Shown here in pieces: positions 21,247 to 32,400 of a DNA stretch of 64,000 nucleotides. The notes under the pieces were generated by a model, which did not search any database, was not told the DNA's origin, and was given only the letters and a program-made list of their open reading frames with translations. Position numbers and translations under genes: made by a program. The DNA comes from Dryomyza anilis (lineage: Eukaryota > Arthropoda > Insecta > Diptera > Dryomyzidae), in the NCBI GenBank assembly GCA_951804985.1, contig OX638133.1, positions 54,837,122-54,901,121 of the forward strand, given 5' to 3'. Every line of letters begins with the position of its first letter. The first letter of the stretch is position 1.

Positions 21247-21303
21247 AATGGATAAAGATACGTTCGCCGAATCGTCACATGAAATGTTTGTTCGCTTATA
21301 TTG
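21247..21303 (+). CDS. Conserved 18-codon ORF in the array module, unit 1
   Basis: ATG in a good context (AAAACAATGG) opens an 18-codon frame MDKDTFAESSHEMFVRLY that ends at TGA. It follows an A-rich, leader-like stretch, and the same frame is preserved in all four units (26,292; 35,692; 40,905). It looks like the beginning of a longer host gene truncated early, or a small ORF; no family is recognised. Confidence 0.3.
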
Positions 21304-21582
21304 ACACTTGGGGCGAATGAAATTCGGTTGAGTTTTGCACGCCTCTTTACGTTCGTTTGATTTCACCCGTTTTTCGGCGAATTATTAATGTAACTACTGT
21401 CTGCCATGTCTCGGAGACCTTCGATGCCTCGATTTGTAATCGAATAACTTCGATTCTAATTTTTATAATTTCTCGTACATTCAAATTCATTGACAAGATG
21501 CTATATATAAACATTTATCGCATCGATATCGTAATATTTTTCGAAGCAATATTGATTTCAAAAAAATTCTCCCAGCAAAAAT

Positions 21583-21634
21583 AAGGTAACCGGTTAGCTA
21601 ACTGGTAATTGCATGTTATTTTGCCGGTTACCTT
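21583..21634. repeat. Short fold-back AAGGTAACCGG...CCGGTTACCTT
   Basis: Perfect 11-bp inverted ends enclose 30 bases. The same structure, partly degraded, occurs in each array unit (about 26,725, 36,119, 41,239). A third direct AAGGTAAC follows 20 bases later. Confidence 0.7.
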
Positions 21635-22539
21635 TGTTCTACCATCGGAAGAAAGGTAACCTGCAGATTCCTATCTGTGTGAAGTATGTGACAAGACATC
21701 CCGTTCTAACTAAAGCATTGCGTTCATTTCAAAATAATCTTGTTGTCTCTTTTGAAACTCTTGCTATTTTTATGTCACATTGCCAGATCAAAAATATATT
21801 ACAGAAAAATAAAACAGTATTGCCATAATTACTTTTTAAACATTCTTCGCAGCTCATCTACGAGGCACTATACGAAACGTGTATGAGCGCCGATGGCGTC
21901 ATAATCACGTGCACACGTGAAGCTGCGTCCCAGATTGATAATTGGATTTTCTCCTTCTTGAAGCACTTGATTATTTAGTTGTCCAGATCGTAATTAGTTG
22001 CCATTCCTGAATTTTCATAGTGTCCTATGACAGAAGTTTATGATCAATGAAATAGTAATATTGTTGCAGACCACACACCTGGCCAATATGTTGTCCTGTA
22101 TCCAACGTCTCAGTCGTGCTTATCCCTAGTGAATAAATTTGCATCCAGACACATGCTAGTGCAGATGCGCCTCCTCATCTGCATAAGAACTCCAGCGGCG
22201 CGGCGTTCATTTTTGCCCTACAATGCCTTGGAAGACTGGACTAATGTGCGTCAATGCGCTCGATGTGTGTCTCGAATTTAAATTTAGACTATTTTTTCCA
22301 TTTAACAAATTTCTTTCCATTTATTTTTCTTTGGTTTTTAAAAACAACCAACTATTCAATAAGAAATTTTGTTGGAAGACAATCTGCTTTCGATGTGGTT
22401 GTGAGCATGCACATTTCTTTGGTAGTGTGCGAAGTATCAACTATCGGTAAGCGATTTTTTGTTGGGATGTAGATTCAATTTGACGCTCGATATCGGTACG
22501 AGAAAGTGTACGATATCGTGTGATTTCTCCTTTTTCTCG

Positions 22540-22620
22540 CATTAAATTCATCTAATTTCAATTAAATTCAATTAAATTTTATTAATTTCAATTAAATTCA
22601 ATTAAATTCATTTAAATTCT
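22540..22620. repeat. Pentanucleotide tract (AATTC/AATTA), unit 1
   Basis: About 80 bp of mixed AATTC/AATTA/AATTT pentamers between the module and the retroelement protease end. This is the shortest tract at this homologous site; other units have about 110, 155 and 890 bp. Confidence 0.85.
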
Positions 22621-24000
22621 GTCTTTCTCCGCCTCAACAAGTGTTCTTCCTACCACTATGTTACTTTTATACAACTCTTCGTTTGCTTCAACAACCCACA
22701 ACTTGCTTATCCCCTTAATCTCCATTTAATTTCGCCCAAACATTTGCTTCTGAATTAGGTGGTATTTTTCTATTTTTATGAGCGATAACTGGTTTAACTT
22801 TCGGGCTCTGGTCATTATCAATGTTTAGTTGGATCTCTGTGTTGGCATAACTCAAAAATTTTCTTGTTAGATTTAGTGAGAAACCATTCCTTATCATGAA
22901 GTCCATGCCAAGTATTATTTCGTCTACTATTTCCGCTACTATAAAATCATGCTTAACTGTCGTAGTACCAATCGTGATTTCCTTGGTAATCTTTCCTCAG
23001 ATAGGGGCCTCTTCACCTGTAGCTGTTTGCAATCTTATTCCTATAAGTGGCTCTCATAGTTGCCCGTTAGTGTGGTATTTTTGGTATTTTTTAATTGCCG
23101 TGGGATAAAAAAAATACCACGTTATTTTTAAATTCAACGTGGTATTTTTAAATTCAGGTGGTATTTATGTGGTATTTTTTAACAGCATGAATTTTTATTA
23201 TGTATAATAAATATATACAATCAATTGTCATATGTAATATGTCCACAAGTAAATAATTTATGCACCCAAATAATATCTAAATAAACTTAGACGAATATTC
23301 GTAACAATCATATTCGTCCCCTCTGATTTACAAACGCGTCAATAGTTTATATAAAAACGAACATGCCATTTTATGACAACAAAGAAACGAACATGCCACT
23401 TTATGACAACAGTTATTTTGGTGAATTTCGGTTGCGCTTGAATCTTGAATGTTGTTAGACTGGTCCTAAAAGCAAATTGCCAAAAACTCTGCTGGAAGAA
23501 GGAGATCCTAAGTTAAATTCATAAAATTTAAATTTATAAAATAAAAAATCATACAAGAGTATAACTTTAAAAATACAAATGGTCTTTTATTGTCAATAAT
23601 ACACATTTTATTATTTAAGAGACTATTTTCATAAATTTTTAAATTTTGTGGGATTTTTTGCGTTATTTTATTAATTGCGTGGGATATTTTGTGGTATTTT
23701 TAAATGGCAAAGGTATTTTTTATTGAAAAAATACCATGGTATTTTCTGTGGTATTTTTTATTTTCTGGCGAGGGATAAAGGTATTTTGTGTGGGTTAAAG
23801 ACCTGGCAACTATTGTGGCTCTACTACGTCCTTTTTACTATAGAGTGTGAAGCTCCCGTATCCAATGTTACCATATATGCTGTACTATCAATGACTCCTT
23901 CGACCGTTAAGCCATTTGGCTTTCGAGCAATGTGTGAAATGGAGATTCTGGGGCAATCGGTTATGAGAGTCAGATCGTGCCCCGCAGATCTGACTCGTTT
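22621..24000 (-). pseudogene. Retroelement protease, split by a MITE, unit 1
   Basis: Minus strand, N- to C-terminal: a remnant of the catalytic segment near 23,830-23,880 (VTLDTGASHSI in better copies; here a deletion follows it), then the MITE, then FIVAEIVDEIILCMDFMIRNGF-like sequence (about 22,960-22,880; ILCMDF is the second retropepsin motif), ANTEIQLNID, and NVWAKLNGD at 22,715. Beyond that, frames with WVVEANEELY and VVGRTLVEAEKD run into the pentamer tract, where the copy ends. RT, RNase H and integrase are absent. Confidence 0.75.
23047..23822. mobile_element. hAT-type MITE in the protease gene, unit 1
   Basis: Element 23,055-23,814 begins CATAGTTGCCCG and ends CTGGCAACTATT. The 8-bp duplication GTGGCTCT is at 23,047-23,054 and 23,815-23,822. 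The interior is rich in GTGGTATTTTT. Removing it and one duplication restores continuous protease reading around the site. Confidence 0.85.
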
Positions 24001-25402
24001 TAGTTTAAAGCTTGATTAAAATTTACGCTATTTTGGACATGATCCTGTCTTTCTTCATGTCTGGGTTTATCTGCAGATTGATTTATTGAGCGCTTGCGTT
24101 TTTTATGAGAGTCACGTGCTATGTGCCCATATATATCACAGTTGTAACATTTACCTTTGAATTCAGTATCTTTGTTGGCTGATGTGTGTTCGGTTTTAAC
24201 GCCTGCTTTAACTGCTTGGCACACTACTTGAAATAAATCATCGTTTTCCACATCAATTCTACGCGCCTTTGGAGCCGATCGCATTTGCTGTCTCCTGTGT
24301 TAGAGCGATGGTAACCGTTTCCGTAAATGTTACCTAGGGCGCAACCACTGTTGCACGCTTTGTCTCCTGATCGCGTTTGCCATCAACAAACGCTTCGATT
24401 TTGCTTTTTTCTATGAAATCACTCATTGAATCTGCATACGACAAATGCGCAAACCTCTCGACGTTTCGCCATTTCGTTGCATTCTACCCTTCAGCTCCAT
24501 TCGATATATCTGTTTCATGTGATCACTGCCATATTTTCGCTGCAGTGCAGCTATAACCGCTAAATAACTGTGTTTCGATCACTTTATGGAACAGTCTGCA
24601 ATACTTCGGCTGCGCCTCCTTTAAGCGCCACGATAAGTGCGGCTACGCTGTCCTCATTATTCCATCGATTACTTACAGCCGTGGTCTCAAATTGCAGCTT
24701 GAAAATGTTGAACGCTGTGGTTCCATCGTAAATCGGCGATTTTAGCCTCGTACCAGTAACAACATGCTGTGTAGGCCCACTTATCTGTAGTAAACTGTCA
24801 TCTTCTTGTATTTTATGTAGCTTTTTGTCGAAACCATTTTCCAACTTTTCAATTTTGTCATCAATGTCCACTACAATGTCATTTACATGTGCCTCAAGTT
24901 CGTTTACTTTGCCATGGAGTGTATTAGAAACTTCCAGGAGCTGCTTAGAATGTTCCTGCATCTGTTGCTCAATTTTTACTTGACGTTGGTTTGAATTCTC
25001 TAGAAGTTTCTGTTCCATTCTGGTCGAATTTTCTTGGAGATGTTTTGAATTTTCTAGAAATTTCTGTTCCATTTTGCTGGAATTTTCTTGAAGTTTCTGT
25101 TCCATTCTGGTCGTATTTTCTTGGAGCTGTTTTGAATTTTCTAGAAGCTATTGTTGTATTGCTCCGAGCAAGTGGCTCATATCAAAACTTTGGGACTGTA
25201 CTTTTTGCTCCGTGTCCACACTTTTCGATGACGCTGTTGCAGCTTCCACTTCAAACTCGTTCTCTGCGAGGTCAATGCCTTAGTACCCTAATTCTTCCAT
25301 TAGACGCTTTTGTAGCTCTACTTTCGTACCTACAGTTGGAAGATTGTGAATCGTCAGCTCCTTCTTTAGCTGGTCGACTTTAAGTTGTTCGAATTTAACC
25401 AT
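24000..25402 (-). pseudogene. Gag with SAP-like N-terminus, unit 1
   Basis: The start MVKFEQLKVDQLKKELTIHN is at 25,402. Residues 1-35 have the SAP pattern (a DNA-binding helix-turn-helix seen in some gypsy Gags). Then come an acidic linker; a long coiled coil of repeated MEQKLQENS/QLQENSTR units (about 25,150-24,900); the capsid-like core (LKSPIYDGTTAFNIFKLQFE, AVSNRWNNEDSVAALIV, GGAAEVLQTVP, about 24,760-24,590); and a zinc knuckle CYNCDIYGHIARDS near 24,140 in which the last Cys is Ser. Stops occur early (LMEELGY-stop, and after IQQ), and there is a frameshift near 24,300-24,580. Not functional. Confidence 0.85.
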
Positions 25403-25410
25403 TTTGTATC

Positions 25411-25432
25411 ACAATCCCACTTCTGACACCAA
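25411..25432 (-). other. Primer binding site, unit 1/LTR 2
   Basis: Directly inside the LTR: TTGGTGTCAGAAGTGGGATTG on the minus strand. TGGTGTCAGAAGTGGGATT is complementary to the 3' end of tRNA-Leu (AATCCCACTTCTGACACCA). Identical sites precede LTR 3 (34,799-34,820) and LTR 4 (40,003-40,024). Confidence 0.8.
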
Positions 25433-25959
25433 TGTTACGAAAATTAAGTCTACGGAAAACTGTTCTACAAGTTTTGTGTACAAAATTAAAAACACACTAA
25501 TATTTGGTTTACAACTAGTATTTTTTCAACCAGTATTAATTAACATTATTTTTTTAAATAACAACTTAATAACAATCACTTATTTCAACTGCTGTATTAC
25601 AACAATTTATCTTTACAACGTTCGCTCACGAAATGCACTAGTTCACTATCAAATAACAACTGAAGTGTTGTACCTCAGATGCGGCTCCCTTATATACTGC
25701 ATGCATTAGATCGACACGTTCGACAAGCTTCGACTTGTTTCGAGAACCTTCTACTCGTTTCGTGAATGACGCATGCTGTTGGCATCTCATTCGCACTCAT
25801 GTGTTTTAATGTGCTGATCTTCCATCTCTAGCACATTGCTTAGTGCGCTGAATGATCTTCCCTCTCTTTCTAATACATTGATTAGTGCGCTGAATTGTCT
25901 TGCGTCTCATTTATTGTTGACTGCTTGCACAGTGGAGCAAATTACCTCTTTTCGTAACA
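25433..25959 (-). repeat. LTR 2 (5' LTR of the unit-1 retroelement)
   Basis: TGTTACGAAAA...TTTTCGTAACA, 527 bp. Left neighbour is the PBS; right neighbour is ATATTTTATTTTGTG, the same module DNA that follows LTR 1. On the minus strand there is TATATAAGGGAGCC at about 25,684-25,697 and a TCAGTT initiator-like site about 35 bases further. The heat-shock-type TTC-2-GAA-2-TTC is at 25,739-25,751, with neighbouring TTCGACAAGCTTCGA half-sites. AATAAA lies downstream of the initiator. Confidence 0.85.
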
Positions 25960-26291
25960 ATATTTTATTTTGTGATAAAGTTTGCATCTGCAACATGTTG
26001 AAGTCGTGCGATAACTTGCGATATAAAGTACCGAAAGCGGCATTTTTTGCAACTTTGACTCGATTTTGTCCAAAATCTCGACGTATAGGACAAATTCTGA
26101 GTACACAGCAAGAATCAAGAGAAATCAACCAGAATCAACCAGGGTTTCATTCCAGATTAGGCCAACAACCCTCAATTTATAGAACAGTGGAGTTAGAGCA
26201 CAAAATTATCAACAAAAGGATAAAACTTAGAAAAATTAAAAATCAGGAAAAGCTTAATAAACAAAAACACAAAAGCAAAACCGAAAAAACA

Positions 26292-26348
26292 ATGGATAAA
26301 GATACGTTCGCCGAATCGTCACATGAAATGTTTGTTCGCTTATATTGA
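26292..26348 (+). CDS. Conserved 18-codon ORF, unit 2
   Basis: Same MDKDTFAESSHEMFVRLY frame and AACAATGG context as unit 1. Here the frame is also open upstream into the LTR, giving a 170-codon run from 25,836. Its LTR-derived part makes that long reading unlikely to be a gene. Confidence 0.3.
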   Translation: MDKDTFAESSHEMFVRLY

Positions 26349-27666
26349 CACTTGGGGCGAATGAAATTCGGTTGAGTTTTGCACGCCTCTTTACGTTCGT
26401 TTGATTTCACCCGTTTTTCGACGAATTACTAATGTACCGAACTACTAATGTAACGACCCAGGCTGCCATGTCTCGGAGACCTTTGATGCCTCCATTTCGT
26501 ATCGAATAATTTCGTGAAAAAAGTTCGATCTCGTTGCTTTGTCGATTCTAATTTTTATAATTTCTCGTACATTTATCGCATCGATATCGTAATATTTTTT
26601 GAAGCAATATCGAACTTTGATCATTTTTTTCATCGTTACGTTCCGATTTCAAAAAATTTCTCGTACCAAGAAACTCCCACAAAACGCATCGATAACTACC
26701 TACCATCCCAGCAAAAAAAGGGTACTGGTAACTAACAGCTTAGCTTACTGGTAATTGCGGGTTATTTTGCCGGTTACCTTTGTTCTACCATCGGGAGAAA
26801 GGTAACATGCAGATTCCTATCTGTGTGAAGTACAAGTGACAAGACATCCCGTTCTAACAAAATAATCTTGTTGTCTCTTTTGAACCTCTTGCTATTTTTA
26901 TGTCACATTGCCAGACCAAAAATATATTACAGAAAAATAAAACAGTATTGCCATAATTACTTTTTTAACATTCTTCGCAGCTCATCTACGAGGCACTATA
27001 CGAAACGTGTATGAGCGCCGATGGCGTCATAATCACGTGCACACGTGAAGCTGCGTCCCAGCTTGATAATTGGATTTTCTCCTTCTTGAAGCACTTGATT
27101 ATTTATTTGTCCAGATCGTAATTAGTTGCCATTCCTGAATTTTCATAGTGTCCTATGACAGAAGTTTATGATCAATGAAATAGTAATATTGTTGCAGACC
27201 ACACACCTGGCCAATATGTTGTCCTGTATCCAACGTCTCAGTCGTGCTTATCCCTAGTGAATAAATTTGCATCCAGACACATGCTAGTGCAGATGCGCCT
27301 CCGCATCTGCATAAGAACTCCAGCGGCGCGGCGTTCATTTTTGCCCTACAATGCCTTGGAAGACTGGACTAATGTGCGTCAATGCGCTCGATGTGTGTCT
27401 CGAATTTAAATTTAGACTATTTTTTCCATTTAACAAATTTCTTTCCATTTATTTTTCTTTGGTTTTTAAAAACAACCAACTATTCAATAAGAAATTTTGT
27501 TGGAAGACAATCTGCTTTCGATGTGGTTGTGAGCATGCACATTTCTTTGGTAGTGTGCGAAGTTTCAACTATCGGTAAGCGATTTTTTGTTGGGATGTAG
27601 ATTCAATTTGACGCTCGATATCGGTACGAGAAAGTGTACGATATCGTGTGATTTCTCCTTGTTCTC

Positions 27667-27780
27667 GCATTAAATTCAACTAATTTCAATTAAATTCAAT
27701 TAAATTTTATTAATTTCAATTAAATTTAATAAAATTTAATTAAATTTAATTAAATTCAATTAAATTCATTTAAATTCTGT
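27667..27780. repeat. Pentanucleotide tract, unit 2
   Basis: About 110 bp of AATTC/AATTA/AATTT pentamers at the site homologous to 22,540. Confidence 0.85.
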
Positions 27781-29150
27781 CTTTCTCCGCCTCAACAAGT
27801 GTTCTTCCTACCACTATGTTACTTTTATACAACTCTTCGTTTGCTTCAGCAACCCACAACTTGCTTATCCCCTTAATCTCCATTTAATTTCGCCCAAACA
27901 TTTGCTTCTGAATTAGGTGTTATTTTTCTATTTTTATGAGCGATAACTGGTTTAATTTTCGGGCTCTGGTCATTATCAATGTTTAGTTGGATCTCTGTGT
28001 TGGCATAACTCAAAAATTTTCTTGTTAGATTTTGTAAGAAACCATTTCTTATCATGAAGTCCATGCAAAGTATTATTTCGTCTACTATTTCCGCCACTAT
28101 AAAATCATGCTTAACTGTCGTAGTAACAGTCGTGATTTCCTTGGTAATCTTTCCTCTGATAGGGGGCTCTTCACCAGTAGCTGTTTGCAATCTTATTCCT
28201 ATAAGTGGCTCTCATAGTTGCCAGTTAGTGTGGTATTTTTGGTATTTTTTAATTGCCGTGGGATAAAAAAATACCACGATATTTTTAAATTCAACGTGGT
28301 ATTTTTAAATTCAGGTGGTATTTATGTGGTATTTTTAACATTATAAATTTTTATTATGTATAATAAATATATACAATCCATTGTCATATGTAATATGTCT
28401 ACAAGTTAATAATTTATGCACCCAAATAATATCTAAATAAACTTAGACGAATATTAGTAACAATCATATTCGTCCCCTCTAATTTACAAACGCGTCAATA
28501 GTTTATATAAAAACGAACATGCCATTTTATGACAACAAAGAAACGAACATGCCACTTTATGACAACAGTTATTTCGGTGAATTTCGGTTGCACTTGAATC
28601 TTGAATGTTGTTAGACTGGTCCTAAAAGCAAATTGCCAAAAACTCTGCTGGAAGGAGTTAAATTCATAAAATTTAAATTTATAAAATAAAAAATCATACA
28701 AGAGTATAACTTTAAAAATACAAATGGTCTTTTATTGTCAATAATACACATTTTATTATTTAAGAGTCTATTTTCATAAATTTTTAAATTTTGTGGGATT
28801 TTTTGCGTTATTTTATTAATTGCGTGGGATATTTTGTGGTATTTTTAAATGGCAAAGGTATTTTTTATTGAAAAAATATCATGGTATTTTCTGTGGTATT
28901 TTTTATTTTCTGGCGTGGGATAAAGGTATTTTGTGTGGGTTAAAGACCTGGGAACTATGGTGGCTCTACTACGTCCTTAACGAGGTTACTTTTTATTATA
29001 GAGTGTGAAGCTCCCGTATCCAATGTTACCATATGTGCTGTACTATCAATGACTCCTTCGACCGTTAAGCTATTTGGCTTTCGAGCAATGTGTGAAATGG
29101 AGATTCTGGGGCAATCGGAGATTCTGCGGGGCACGATCTGACTCGTTTTA
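27781..29150 (-). pseudogene. Retroelement protease, split by a MITE, unit 2
   Basis: Catalytic VTLDTGASHSIIKS reading is present at about 28,985-29,030 with VVEPP before the MITE. The C-terminal half (ATGEEPPIRGKITKEIT, VDEIILCMDFMIRNGF, ANTEIQLNID) is at 28,190-27,873, followed by the linker frames that run into the pentamer tract. More complete than unit 1, but cut by the MITE and lacking all RT. Confidence 0.8.
28205..28967. mobile_element. hAT-type MITE in the protease gene, unit 2
   Basis: Element 28,213-28,959, CATAGTTGCCAG...GGGAACTATG, with GTGGCTCT at 28,205-28,212 and 28,960-28,967. Same site and same duplication as units 1 and 3. Confidence 0.88.
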
Positions 29151-29566
29151 GTTTAAAGCTTGATTAAAATTTACGCTATTTTGGACATGATCCTGTCTTT
29201 CTTCATCTCTGGGTTCATCTGCAGATTGATTTATTGAGCGTTTGCGTTTTTTATGAGAGTCACGTGCTATATGCCCATATGTATCACAGTTGTAACATTT
29301 ACCTTTGAATTGAGTATCTTTGTTGGCTGATGTGTGTTCGGTTTTAACGCCTGCTTTAACTGCTTGGCACACTACTTGAAATAAATCATCGTTTTCCACA
29401 TCAATTCTACGCGCCTTTGGAGCCGATCGGCATAACGCATTTGCTGTCTCCTGTGTTAGAGCGATGGTAACCGTTTTCGTAAATGTTACCTTGGGCGCAA
29501 CCACTGTTGCACGCTTTGTCTCCTGATCGCGTTTGCCATCAACAAACGCTCCAATTTTGCACTTTT
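29148..29566 (-). pseudogene. Gag C-terminus, unit 2
   Basis: A frame from VVAPKVTFTKTVTIALTQET through NALCRSAPKARRID to the knuckle CYNCDTYGHIARDS and a basic tail. The final knuckle Cys is Ser, as in the sister copies. The LINE separates it from the gag core at 33,831-34,790. Confidence 0.75.
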
Positions 29567-29849
29567 AATAATAATAATAGAGTTTAGCTACTACAGCTAG
29601 CTATTTCGCACTTTCTCAAACATAAGGTTTAACACTAAGCCAGGAACGTACTCGGTACAGATGTTTTTTTTTAAATGTATTGTTATAATATAAAATATTT
29701 TATTTTCTCACAGCTAATACCAAGAGAGTTTTTATGCTAGTGAAAACATTATCTGGAAATATTTACCAATTATTTGGCTCGGACAATTCACAACATGTAT
29801 TTTATATACATCACAAATTAATAAAATTTTTATTATACAATATAGAATA

Positions 29850-31800
29850 TTAGTAAATGCGTCGCAGATTACTTTTAAGAGTTAATTTGGACGTAGAGAG
29901 ATTGAAAAAAGAACAGTTGTTTGCAAAGGTACACATGCGATTAAAAGGAGCACCTGTACCATAGTTTGTTCTATTAAAAGGTACATAAAAAATATTAGTA
30001 TTAGTACGAATACTTCTACGATTGTCATTGATTTTAAAATAGTTTAAGAGCTCAGGAGAATCTATTATTCCTGTAGATAGCTGATGTATATATACAATAT
30101 CTGCATTTTTTCTCCTTACTTCTAAGGGTTGCAATCCTATTAAGATCAAACGATCTGAATAAGGTGGTAGATTATTATGATCTACCCAATTAAAATGGTA
30201 TAATCCAAATCTAACGAACCTTTTTTGAATTCTTTCAATTCGGCTAATATGAGATTTATACATTGGAGACCAGACATGAGAAGCATATTCAAGGTGTGGT
30301 CGCACCAATGTTGTATATAATGTTTGTGTCACTAATGTGTTGTTGAATTCTTTGGCCCAACGTTTTACAAATCCCAGCATTGCAGATGGTTTACTGCAAA
30401 TTGTATCAATATGAACATTAAAAGTCAGCTTATCATCAAAGACTATGCCAAGATCCTTAATAAAGTCAGCTCGGTGTAGAGTTTGATTAGAAATTCTGTA
30501 ATTGAAACATAGTTTTGATCTTTTTCGAGTAAATGACACTGTTTGGCATTTGCTTGCATTTAATATTAAGCTGTTTTTTTGACACCAAACTTCAAAGGAC
30601 TTCAGATCATCCTGAAGTAATTCACAATCGTCCTCTTTTTTTTATTTCTTTATACAGTTTCATATCGTCAGCATATATGAGCAAACGAGAACTGGTGATG
30701 CTATGTGATACATCATTTATGGCCAATATGAATAATAGAGGTCCTAAGTGACTACCTTGGGGCACACCAGATGTTGCGATAAAGGCAGATGATAAGCAGC
30801 CACGAAAACGTATTTGATAAGAGCGTGTATTCAGATAAGATTCCACCCAGTCTATAAAATACTGAGGAAACCCTAGCAGTTTCAATTTAAATATAATTAG
30901 TTTATGTGAAAGTTTATCAAAAGCCTTACTGAAATCAGTGTAAATGCAATCAACTTGGTTTCGTGATTCAATTGAACGTAGACTAAAGCTAGTAAAGTCC
31001 AGGAGATTAGAGACAGTTGATCTACTATTTACAAAGCCATGTTGACGGGTGTCAATAATATCATGGCAATGTTTTTTAATGGAATGATAAACCATACGTT
31101 CGAAAAGTTTAGGAATACAAGATAATTTTGCGATTGGTCGATAGTTATTGACGTCTGTTTTGCAGCCCTTTTTAAATACTGGAGATATAAAAGATGATTT
31201 CCATAAGTGAGGAAAACAACTTTCAGAAAGAGATTTATGAAATAAGAAGGCCAATGGTTTGCACAAGGAAGAACTGCATTTTTTTAGTAATATTGGTGGA
31301 ATACCATCAGGACCAGCGTTAGTATCTTCTTCTAATTTGCACATTTCTTCGAAAATAAGCTCAGGCGGAAGTACAATTGTTCCAAGGGACGTTTTAGGTA
31401 AAGATCCACCGTAATTAAAATAATTTAAATCTTTACTAAAATAGTCAGTACTAAATGATTTTCGAAAAAGATTGGCAAACAGTCCACATATTATATTAGG
31501 ATCGTTTGTTAGTCCGTTATCCGATTTAAAAGAAGCGGGAAAACCATCACTCTTTTTTTTTAAATTGATGAAAGACCAGAATTTATTTGGATCTCCTAAC
31601 AGTTTTAAATTCATTTGTATCAAATAATCGCTGTAAAGACTGGCACAGAGGTTATTGAAATTCTCTGCAAGTCTACTATAGTTGTGTAGATCATCGGTAT
31701 TTTGGGATCGAATATACTTATTCCAGGCTCTATTACGAGTATTTCTTAAATGTTTTAGATCTTTGGTGTACCAAGGATAGAATGAAGATGAGATGCGCTT
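29850..31800 (-). pseudogene. LINE ORF2, reverse transcriptase part
   Basis: Reading from about 31,800: the linker (SSSFYPWYTKDLKHLRN), DPNKFWSFINLKKK, then RT motifs NAGPDGIPPILLKKC, ISPVFKKG with NNYRPIAKLS, DCIYTDFSKAFDKLSHKL (motif A, D), SGVPQGSHLGPLLF (motif B) and IYADDMKLY (motif C, the catalytic DD). At about 30,622-30,640 a shift in an A-run breaks the frame. The thumb and C-terminus then continue from 30,539 (DLGIVFDDKLTFNVHID, LYTTLVRPHLEYASHVWSP). It would make cDNA at the target site if intact. The frameshift and the EN-RT junction make this copy inactive. Confidence 0.9.
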
Positions 31801-32395
31801 GTTTGTGTTGGTGATTTTTTATACAACTAACTTGTTGTAAATCGGAACAGATTGCGTCAACAAAAAGTTGATCAAGTCGAGAGGAGATATTAGAAGCATT
31901 AAAAAAAGTTTCATCGTCAGATAGCGACCAAGATATATTAGGCAGATTAAAGTCACCCACCAAAATAATATCATCGCTGGGATTCAGATTACTTATAACA
32001 AATTCAATGGATTCATGAAGTGAGTCATAAATCTCTATTGGACTGTTCGGAGGAATATAAGCATTGAGTATGTATAAAAATGCTTTATTATAACAAACTT
32101 TAACACAAATTAGTTCAAGATTGTTGTTATTATACTTGGGAATCTCGAAAATATTACTAGAATTAGTTTTATTTATTGCGAGAAGGACTCCTCCTCCGAC
32201 AACACTATCAATAGTACTGAATCTATCCTTACGAAAAATTTCAAAGTTATTATCAAGCAGCTCAGCATTTGTATAACTTGGGTTTAGCCAGGTTTCAGTG
32301 AGTGCTATTATATCAAAATTAATACTCTGTGAACGTAAAAATAGTTCACGTGTCTTAGAGCGCAATCCCCTTACATTTTGGTAGTAAAGGGACAA
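31733..32395 (-). pseudogene. LINE ORF2, AP-like endonuclease part
   Basis: It starts with SLYYQNVRGLRSKTREL and has the EN signatures in order: IIALTETWLNPS (catalytic Glu), GGGVLLAI, ILNAYIPPNSP, and DDIILVGDFNLP (Asp/Asn). The expected C-terminal SDH motif and about 100 residues are missing: the frame breaks near 31,795 and the linker to RT begins at once. The start is a few bases from the ORF1 stop. Confidence 0.85.
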
Positions 32396-32400
32396 ACTTC

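Larger units (their letters stand above)
20387..25432. repeat. Composite tandem unit 1 (type A)
   Basis: Layout: LTR; module DNA from ATATTTTATTTTGTGATAAAG to about 22,535; pentanucleotide tract; truncated minus-strand retroelement (protease, MITE, gag, PBS); then the next LTR. Length 5,046 bp. Type A is marked by AATGTAACTACTGTCTGCCATG and by CATTCAAATTCATTGACAAG (about 21,475-21,500), which units 2 and 3 lack. The module also has two CACGTG E-boxes 2 bases apart at 21,906-21,919. Confidence 0.9.

Noticed and set aside
22223..22472. Paired 72-75-codon ORFs in each array module
   Set aside because: Overlapping frames over an AT-rich stretch with no family signature. They are repeated only because the unit is repeated.
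25836..26348. 170-codon plus-strand ORF spanning LTR 2 and the module
   Set aside because: Its first half is LTR DNA read in reverse. The other units break the frame, and only the last 18 codons have a plausible start.
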